A stretch of 64,000 nt of DNA. Origin: Bordetella genomosp. 9 (GTDB taxonomy: Bacteria; Pseudomonadota; Gammaproteobacteria; Burkholderiales; Burkholderiaceae_B). The notes under the pieces are model-generated. The model saw only the letters and a list, made by a program, of their open reading frames with translations. It had not been told where the DNA came from and did no database searches. Numbering within the stretch: position 1 is the stretch's first letter; the number at the start of each line of letters is the position of its first letter. This document shows positions 58,705 to 64,000 of the stretch, piece after piece. Location of the stretch: NCBI RefSeq assembly GCF_002119725.1, contig NZ_CP021109.1, positions 1,488,001 to 1,552,000 on the forward strand, given 5' to 3'. Made by a program: the position numbers and the translations under genes.

Positions 58705-60162
58705 TCAGCCGCCGGCGGCTCGCTCCAGATCCTGGAACGGCGCTTTCGATCCGCGGCCTGGCAGCGCCAGTGCAAACAGCAATCCCAGAAGCATGCCGGC
58801 GCACGCCATGCAGAAGGCATGCCGCGCACCGGTCGCGATGGCATCGCGCAATGCTTCGCCCGCCATTCCTTCGACACCGCGGTTGGCGAAAGCCACCAGC
58901 ACGGCGATGCCGATCGCATTGCCCACGTTCAGCGTGGTCGACGCCATGCCCGAGGCAACCCCTTGTTCATCGTGCGCCACGCCTGATGCGGCTGCGATCC
59001 ACATGGCCGTCCATACCACGCCTTGGCCGATGCCTGACACGATCAGCCCGGGCACGATGGCGCCGTAGGGTGCGCCGACGAAGACGGCGGGAACCAGGCC
59101 CAGCGTGCCGGCGATCCCGACCAGGAAGCCCACGAGCAATGTGCCGCGGACGGACATGCGGTTTGCCAGCCGGGCGCCGAACTGCGTGCCCGCAAGGATC
59201 GCGACAGAGGGCACGATGAACGCCAGCCCGGTCTGCAAGGCGCTGTAGCGCTGCACATTCTGGAACAGTACGGTCAGGAAGTACGGCAGCGCCCCGAAGG
59301 TGCCCATGTAGATGAAGGTAATCGCCATGCCGGCGGCCAGGCCGCGATGGCGGAACAATCGCACCGGCATCAACGGGTCGCCGCTGCGGGTTTCGATCAC
59401 CGCAAAGGCGATCAGGAAAACGATGGCCAGCGCGAGCGCCGCGACGATGTGCGGCGCCCGCCATCCGTCTTCGGGGCCCTGGACCAGTGCGTAGACCAGC
59501 AGCGTGGCGCCGGCCGTAACGGTCAGCGCGCCCGGCAGGTCGAAGCTGCGGCGCTGCGCCCGCGCGTCGTCCCTGGGAATGACGGCGAAGGCTGCCACGA
59601 TGGCGAACCCCGACAGGACGACGTTGACGAAGAAGACCGATGGCCATCCATAGGCGCTGGTCAGCACGCCGCCCGCGATCGACCCGATGGTCAGTCCGCT
59701 TGCGCCGGCGCCGCCCCAGATCGCCACCGCACGATTGCGCGCAGGACCTTCCGCGAACAGCCGATTGATCAGGGACAGCGTGGCAGGAAACAGCAGCGCC
59801 GCGCCGACGCCCTGCACGGCCCGCGCGGCCACGATTACCACCGGGTGCCACGCCAAGCCGCCGGCCAGCGACGACAAGGCATACAGCCACAGCGCGAATA
59901 TGAACATGCGCCGCTGGCCGAGCAGATCGGCCGCCCGGCCGCCCAGCAACAGGAATCCGCCGCAGAAGACGGTGTAGGCGCCGACCACCCACTGCAAAGT
60001 CTGTCCGGAAAAGCCGAGTCCCTTGCCGATCTCGGGCAGGGCGACGAACACGATGTTGATGTCCAGGGAATAGATGAGCTGGGCAAAGGCGAGCAGCGCC
60101 AGGCTCCAGCGGAGGGACCGATGGCGGTTGCCGGCGGATGGCGGGGAGAGCAGGGAAGGCAT
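58705..60162 (-). CDS. MFS exporter, DHA2 family (14-helix)
   Basis: A 485-residue major facilitator of the EmrB/QacA drug-efflux type. Helix-1 motif DINIVFVALPEIGKGLG is the DHA2 motif D; motif A is GGRAADLLGQRR; motif C-like segment is WGGAGASGLTIGSIAGG. Fourteen hydrophobic segments are visible. GGAG nine bases upstream supports the start. It is divergent from an ArsR-type regulator gene, with a shared operator region. Confidence 0.88.
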   Translation of the reverse strand: MPSLLSPPSAGNRHRSLRWSLALLAFAQLIYSLDINIVFVALPEIGKGLGFSGQTLQWVVGAYTVFCGGFLLLGGRAADLLGQRRMFIFALWLYALSSLAGGLAWHPVVIVAARAVQGVGAALLFPATLSLINRLFAEGPARNRAVAIWGGAGASGLTIGSIAGGVLTSAYGWPSVFFVNVVLSGFAIVAAFAVIPRDDARAQRRSFDLPGALTVTAGATLLVYALVQGPEDGWRAPHIVAALALAIVFLIAFAVIETRSGDPLMPVRLFRHRGLAAGMAITFIYMGTFGALPYFLTVLFQNVQRYSALQTGLAFIVPSVAILAGTQFGARLANRMSVRGTLLVGFLVGIAGTLGLVPAVFVGAPYGAIVPGLIVSGIGQGVVWTAMWIAAASGVAHDEQGVASGMASTTLNVGNAIGIAVLVAFANRGVEGMAGEALRDAIATGARHAFCMACAGMLLGLLFALALPGRGSKAPFQDLERAAGG

Positions 60163-60206
60163 CGAAAGGATCTCCGTAGTCTGTTCGAATGTACGAGGAA
60201 ATGCGT

Positions 60207-60235
60207 ACTATAACGATACGAAGATACTCGAACAA
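60207..60235 (-). promoter_or_regulatory. Promoter of the MFS exporter gene
   Basis: On the minus strand TTGTTC (60230-60235) and TATAGT (60207-60212) are 17 bp apart; transcription would start near 60200. Confidence 0.6.
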
Positions 60236-60241
60236 TAGTTC
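60230..60241. promoter_or_regulatory. Candidate ArsR-family operator
   Basis: GAACAATAGTTC is a near-perfect palindrome (10 of 12) that covers the -35 boxes of both divergent promoters. An outer inverted pair, GTACGAG (60191-60197) and CTCGTAC (60265-60271), sits near the two transcription starts, and ATACTCG is directly repeated (60224-60230, 60262-60268). Confidence 0.55.
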
Positions 60242-60266
60242 AAAGTAGAAAATGTTTGTCTATACT
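60239..60266 (+). promoter_or_regulatory. Promoter of the ArsR-type regulator gene
   Basis: TTCAAA (60239-60244) and TATACT (60261-60266) are 16 bp apart, 53 bp before the regulator's ATG. The -35 box overlaps the central palindrome. Confidence 0.5.
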
Positions 60267-60318
60267 CGTACCGTAGGACAGCGACATGCCGTCCTGAGGC
60301 AAGCCGCCGAGATATCCC

Positions 60319-60681
60319 ATGACTCCCAATCATCCCGACCGCAATCAGATCCGCCTGGAAAACGTGCTCGCCGCACTGGGCAACCCGCTGCGCCTGACGG
60401 TGGTGCGGGTGCTGGCCGGTGGTGGAGAGCATGCCTGCAGCGCGGTGCTGCAAGGCATCCCTAAATCCACGCTGACCCACCACTGGCGGGTGCTGCGCGA
60501 TAGCGGCGTGATCTGGCAACGGCCCTATGGCCGCGAGAATCTGCTTTCGCTGCGCCGGGAAGATCTGGACGCGCGCTTTCCCGGACTGCTCGACGCCCTG
60601 CTGGGCGCGGTCCGGGAAGACAGGCTTACTCAGGAAGCGACGGCGAAGAACCTGCCGCCGCCGCACCAGTTCACTGCTTGA
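60319..60681 (+). CDS. ArsR-family transcriptional regulator
   Basis: A 120-residue winged-helix protein: LENVLAALGNPLRLTVVRVLAGG, then the recognition helix SAVLQGIPKSTLTHHWRVLRDSGVI. The metal-binding ELCVCDL motif of arsenic/cadmium sensors is absent, so it is likely a non-metal member that represses the divergent exporter, as is common for such pairs. The last 11 bp overlap the convergent membrane-protein gene. Confidence 0.88.
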   Translation: MTPNHPDRNQIRLENVLAALGNPLRLTVVRVLAGGGEHACSAVLQGIPKSTLTHHWRVLRDSGVIWQRPYGRENLLSLRREDLDARFPGLLDALLGAVREDRLTQEATAKNLPPPHQFTA

Positions 60682-61273
60682 CGGGCATCGGCGAGCGCCG
60701 CGCCTTCCTGTCCTGTCCGCGGGCCTTCAGGCCACGCAACAGTTCTTCGGCGAAAGGCAGGATCTCCAGCAGCACCGAGGCGCCCAGGACGAACACGATA
60801 TAGCCCGTCGGCAGCGGGGCTTCTTTCAACCTGAGGGACCACTGCGCGGGCTCGTCGCCCAGCCCGAACAGCGCCAGGAATTGCGGCCAATGCAGCGTTG
60901 CCAATAGGACGCCTGCCATCAAGGACAACAGCTCCAGAAAACTGTGCACATGCTGCTCGAATGGCCGGACATCGCGACGCCGGGTCGCATAGCCGACATC
61001 CCACAAAGCCGTGGCTTCGTGGGCGAAGAACGCGACGATCATGACCAGGAAGATCAACGCGTTGATCTCCAGGAAGAGGCAGGCGAGCAGCGGCACTCCG
61101 ATCTCCGCGAACATGAGCAGATGCAGAACCGATTCCTTCGGTCCTGCCGTGCGCGCGATATCGGTGCGCCGGTGGCATAGGTAGTCGGCCACTCCCGCGA
61201 GCATCCAGAGCGGCATGACGAAGTACATCAGAATCCATAGGGCCGGCGCGTCGGCGCCCTGTGTTTCGTTCAC
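60671..61273 (-). CDS. Uncharacterised integral membrane protein
   Basis: A 200-residue protein I cannot place in a named family. It has four to five hydrophobic helices and conserved-looking His/Glu residues in and near them (CHRRTD, HLLMFAE, FFAHEATALWDVGY, EQHVHSFLELLS), which hints at metal or haem binding; this is inference. GTG 61273 is chosen because GGGAG lies eight bases upstream; the frame extends further upstream without hydrophobic or conserved content. It is convergent with the ArsR gene and divergent from the zinc alcohol dehydrogenase gene. Confidence 0.72.
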   Translation of the reverse strand: MNETQGADAPALWILMYFVMPLWMLAGVADYLCHRRTDIARTAGPKESVLHLLMFAEIGVPLLACLFLEINALIFLVMIVAFFAHEATALWDVGYATRRRDVRPFEQHVHSFLELLSLMAGVLLATLHWPQFLALFGLGDEPAQWSLRLKEAPLPTGYIVFVLGASVLLEILPFAEELLRGLKARGQDRKARRSPMPVKQ

Positions 61274-61556
61274 CTTGCGTGCTCCCGAAATTGCGGCCGG
61301 CGGAACGCGCCGCGGCGCCCGCTGCCTGGTTTGCTTTTTTTCCTGTGTGCAGCACGAGCCATGCCGCCGATGCGCGCTGCGGCCGGCCGCGCCGCATCGC
61401 CCCGTAAGAGGCGCGTTGGCGCCCCCGGACTGCGCTCGCATGGCGCTTGCTGGAGCCGACGACAGGCGGCGTGCCGCGCGCCAGCGATTGCGCGGCGGCA
61501 CGGACCGACGGATAGGTCCTGAAAGCACGGATCTGCCTACTGATCAGGAGCGATAT

Positions 61557-62765
61557 ATGAAAGCTGTCGTATTCCATGCCATCGGCGACATCCGGCTCGA
61601 AGATGTGCCGGATCCCCAATTGCAGGAGGACACGGACGCCATCGTGCGTTTACAGGTGAGTGCGATCTGCGGGACGGACCTGCATTTCATCCGTGGCACG
61701 ATGGAGGGCGTGGCGCCGGGCACCATCCTGGGCCATGAAGGCGTCGGCGTTGTCGAGCAGGTGGGCGCGGGCGTGCGCAATCTGCAGGTGGGGGACCGCG
61801 TCGTTATTCCATCCACGGTTGCCTGCGGATACTGTTCGTACTGCCGCGCCGGCTACTACGCGCAATGCGACAACGCCAACCCGCATGGCAAGTCCGCCGG
61901 GACCGCGTTCTACGGCGGCCCGCAGCAGGCCGGCGGATTCCATGGCCTGCAGGCGGAGAAGGCCCGCATTCCCTACGCACATGTCAACCTGGTGAAGCTT
62001 CCGCCGGAAATCAACGACGACCAGGCCATCATGCTGTCCGATATCTTTCCCACTGGCTATTTCGGCGCGGATCTGGCGGATATCGCGCCAGGACGGACCG
62101 TCGCGGTGTTCGGGTGCGGTCCGGTGGGGCAATTTGCCATCGCGTCCGCCAAACTGATGCATGCCGGGCGCATCTTCGCGGTGGACGCCGTGCCGGACCG
62201 GCTTGCCATGGCGCGCGCGCAGGGCGCCGAAACCGTCGACTTCAACGCGGAAGATCCCGTGGAGACCATCAAGCACCTGACCGGCGGCATCGGTGTGGAC
62301 CGCGCCATCGACGCAGTGGGCGTCGATGCCGTGCATCCCCATCATGGACCGGCCGCCGATCCGCAGCAGAACGCCGCCATGGAAGCGCAATCGCGTGAGC
62401 TGGCGCCGCACGCGCACCCCGATGGCGCGAACTGGGTGCCGGGCGATGCACCGTCGCAGGCGCTGAACTGGGCGGTGCAGGCGCTGGCCAAGGCCGGCAC
62501 CTTATCGATCATTGGCGTATATCCGCCCACCGACAACGCTTTTCCCATCGGCCTGGCCATGAACAAGAACCTGACCGTGCGGATGGGGAACTGCAATCAT
62601 CGCAAGTACATCCCCATGCTCATCGAGCTCGTGCAGTCGGGTCGTATCGATCCGGCCCGGATCCTGACCAAGCGCGAGCCCCTGACCTCGGTGCTCGAAG
62701 CCTACAAGGCCTTCGACACGCGGCAGCCCGGCTGGATGAAAGTGGAATTGGCTCCGGTGGCGTGA
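61557..62765 (+). CDS. Zinc-dependent alcohol dehydrogenase (formaldehyde dehydrogenase-like)
   Basis: A 402-residue MDR-superfamily enzyme. Catalytic zinc ligands are Cys38 (AICGTDLHF) and His60-Glu61 (GHEGVG); the structural zinc cysteines are Cys90, Cys93, Cys96 and Cys104. The NAD site is VFGCGPVGQFAI. The long insert around residues 255-300 (HPHHGPAADPQQNAAM) is typical of the glutathione-independent formaldehyde dehydrogenase-like group. CAGGAG six bases before the ATG supports the start. The gene is followed by a small secreted-protein gene 27 bp downstream. Confidence 0.9.
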   Translation: MKAVVFHAIGDIRLEDVPDPQLQEDTDAIVRLQVSAICGTDLHFIRGTMEGVAPGTILGHEGVGVVEQVGAGVRNLQVGDRVVIPSTVACGYCSYCRAGYYAQCDNANPHGKSAGTAFYGGPQQAGGFHGLQAEKARIPYAHVNLVKLPPEINDDQAIMLSDIFPTGYFGADLADIAPGRTVAVFGCGPVGQFAIASAKLMHAGRIFAVDAVPDRLAMARAQGAETVDFNAEDPVETIKHLTGGIGVDRAIDAVGVDAVHPHHGPAADPQQNAAMEAQSRELAPHAHPDGANWVPGDAPSQALNWAVQALAKAGTLSIIGVYPPTDNAFPIGLAMNKNLTVRMGNCNHRKYIPMLIELVQSGRIDPARILTKREPLTSVLEAYKAFDTRQPGWMKVELAPVA

Positions 62766-62792
62766 TGCCGCCTAGACAACCAGGAGAGAGTC

Positions 62793-63248
62793 ATGAAGGC
62801 ACGCAACAGAACGACGGCGCTGCGCCGTTGGGGCAACGTCGGCTGGCTCGCCGCGCTCGCGCTGGGCGCGGCGGCGATTCAAAGCATGGACGCCGTGCAT
62901 GCGGCGCCGTCGGGCGGCGCAAGCCTCATTGCGCAGGCAGGCCCGGGTAGTGGCGGCCAGGGTGCTGACGGCGGTGCGGGATCCACCGGCGGCGGCCAAT
63001 GGAAGCATCCCGAGTCCGGCGCCACCAGCCCTTCCGGGTCGAGCGCCGTGGGACCGGGCGACAGCCAGGGACAGGCGCGCGACGCGTCCCCGGGGCAAGG
63101 CGGCGACAGCGGCAAGCACAGCGGCAACGATACGAAGCGCGGTTCGTCCAAGGGTGCGTCCGGCATGAGCGGCAGCAGCAAGGGCAGTGCCGCGAACAGC
63201 GACAAAGGCCCCGGACACCGCGGCATGGAATCCAAGCCGGGACACTAG
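62793..63248 (+). CDS. Small Gly/Ser-rich exported protein, function unknown
   Basis: A 151-residue protein with a clear signal peptide (MKARNRTTALRRW, hydrophobic WLAALALGAAAI, cleavage near VHAAPSG) and a mature part rich in Gly, Ser, Ala, Asp and Lys, with no predicted fold and no cysteine. AGGAGAG before ATG 62793 supports translation. It lies 27 bp after the alcohol dehydrogenase gene and is probably co-transcribed. I do not recognise a family; a hydrophilin-like stress protein is one possibility. Confidence 0.72.
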   Translation: MKARNRTTALRRWGNVGWLAALALGAAAIQSMDAVHAAPSGGASLIAQAGPGSGGQGADGGAGSTGGGQWKHPESGATSPSGSSAVGPGDSQGQARDASPGQGGDSGKHSGNDTKRGSSKGASGMSGSSKGSAANSDKGPGHRGMESKPGH

Positions 63249-63255
63249 GGCGAGG

Positions 63256-63285
63256 GAAACGCGGCTCTCACAGGAGCCGCGTTTC
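63256..63285. terminator. Convergent hairpin terminator
   Basis: GAAACGCGGCTC and GAGCCGCGTTTC form a perfect 12-bp stem with loop TCACAG. The T-run is part of the stem (GTTTC) and short on both strands. It lies between two convergent genes and could serve both. Confidence 0.6.
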
Positions 63286-63296
63286 GCTCCTGGCCT

Positions 63297-64000
63297 TCAG
63301 GGCTGCCGCATGCCCGAATAGTATTTGACGAGGGCCGCCTGATCTTCGGCGCTGAGCCGCTTGGCGATATCGCGCATGGTGCCCAGATCGTCATTGGCGC
63401 GCTGGCCGCTGCGGAATGCGTCCAGCTGCGTGGCCAGATAGGTGTCGGATTGCCCCGCCAGACGGGGCAGCATCGGGTTTTCGCCTTCCCCGTTCGCGCC
63501 GTGGCAATTGGCGCACGCCGCCAGCGCAAGCGCGTTGTCGCCGAATCCATGCAATACCTGTCCGCGGTCCTGCGGATTGGGCGCCGGCGGCTTCAACGGG
63601 GGCGCGGGCAGACTGCCGTAGTAGCGCGCGACGGCGGCGATGTCCTGGTCGCTCAAGCCTTTGGCGATGCCCGTCATGATCGGATGCTGGCGCGTGCCGT
63701 CGCGGTAATCCAGCAGTTGTTTGACCGTATAGGCGGGCGACGCGCCGGCCAGGATCGGGAAAGGCGTGCCGGCCGCCGGCACCCCTTGAGCGCCGTGACA
63801 GGACGCGCAAGCGGCCACGCCCGCTTCCGGCTTGCCCGAGTTCGCCAGCGATGCGCTGGACGCTGTGTCTCCCGATTGCGCCAGCAAGGCGTCCCAGCGG
63901 GCCTGGGGAAAGGAAAAGTCGGTGCCCTTGCGTGGGGGAGGCGGGGGCGGCGCGGGTTGAATCTGGGGCGCTGGCGGGCTCTGCGCGGACTGCTGGCCCT
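63297..64000 (-). CDS. Di-haem cytochrome c (c4-like), 5' end outside the window
   Basis: The visible 234 residues contain two class I cytochrome domains, each with a CxxCH haem site (CASCH and CANCH) and a later axial-ligand methionine region (HPIMTGIAKGLS; GTMRDIAKRLS). This resembles cytochrome c4 or terminal-oxidase/dehydrogenase electron-transfer subunits. Upstream of the haem domains is a proline-rich linker (PAPPPPPPRKG) that continues past the window edge without a stop, so the N-terminus, signal peptide or anchor is not seen. Confidence 0.88.
   Translation of the reverse strand, partial: GQQSAQSPPAPQIQPAPPPPPPRKGTDFSFPQARWDALLAQSGDTASSASLANSGKPEAGVAACASCHGAQGVPAAGTPFPILAGASPAYTVKQLLDYRDGTRQHPIMTGIAKGLSDQDIAAVARYYGSLPAPPLKPPAPNPQDRGQVLHGFGDNALALAACANCHGANGEGENPMLPRLAGQSDTYLATQLDAFRSGQRANDDLGTMRDIAKRLSAEDQAALVKYYSGMRQP

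Noticed and set aside
61274..61556. Possible small gene or RNA in the 283-bp gap before the alcohol dehydrogenase
   Set aside because: It is GC-rich with one T-run (about 61334-61341) and several weak hairpins, but no coding signal or RNA family pattern that I can support.

Overview
The window is a high-GC chromosomal segment of a betaproteobacterium, family Alcaligenaceae, most likely Bordetella or close kin (Achromobacter). The clues are the OmpA signal peptide at the left edge, the gyrA-serC-pheA-hisC-tyrA-aroA-cmk-rpsA-ihfB order, a GyrA with Gln at position 83, and recurrent TAGAAT-type -10 boxes. I saw no rRNA, tRNA, CRISPR, prophage or insertion sequence. Most of the window is core chromosome.

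Layout. 1-12012: ompA (edge, minus) diverges from gyrA, which heads the 'mixed-function supraoperon' (serine/aromatic amino acid genes, cmk, rpsA, ihfB), closed by a strong terminator. 12177-17413: envelope genes lapA-lapB-rfaE-hldD, then a ComEA-like protein and cysM. 17386-24711: mltB diverges from an HDAC-like deacetylase; etfBA follows; an acyl-CoA dehydrogenase is flanked by inverted copies of a dispersed repeat; then a 1-Cys peroxiredoxin. 24981-31943: complete sulfate uptake and activation set (sbp-cysTWA-cysH-cysD-cysN). 32109-38287: a LexA-boxed radical SAM gene, a small membrane protein, rplS, a CoA-pyrophosphatase, rsgA, a Ste24-type protease and orn. 38253-47461: phenylacetate catabolism, paaX diverging from paaABCDE-paaN-paaG-paaI-paaK. 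47471-54106: MATE exporter, GT39-like glycosyltransferase, rpmE2, radC, fkpB-ispH, maiA. 54169-58542: galactarate/glucarate catabolism (garD, kdgD, a dehydrogenase, a GntR/HutC regulator). 58705-64000: MFS exporter with a divergent ArsR-type regulator, an unknown membrane protein, a zinc alcohol dehydrogenase, a Gly/Ser-rich secreted protein and a di-haem cytochrome c running off the right edge.

How the genes work together. The cys genes bring in sulfate and reduce it as APS (the CysH has the Fe-S Cys set) towards sulfite; CysM would use the later sulfide. The paa genes activate phenylacetate, epoxidise the ring, isomerise and open it; beta-oxidation genes paaF/H/J are absent here. GarD and KdgD convert galactarate to 2,5-dioxopentanoate.

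Main observations. (1) paaE is broken by a 13-bp tandem duplication (42291-42316) that shifts the frame; removing one copy restores a normal-length protein. (2) A near-perfect LexA box (32109-32128) overlaps the promoter of the PA0069-type radical SAM gene. (3) Three genes (cysM, the HDAC-like gene, the radical SAM gene) have a -10-like hexamer exactly 6 nt before ATG and no Shine-Dalgarno, as expected for leaderless mRNAs. (4) A 73-bp dispersed repeat frames the acyl-CoA dehydrogenase gene in inverted orientation. (5) Clear candidate operators exist for PaaX, the GntR regulator and the ArsR regulator. I found no convincing wholly new multi-gene system.
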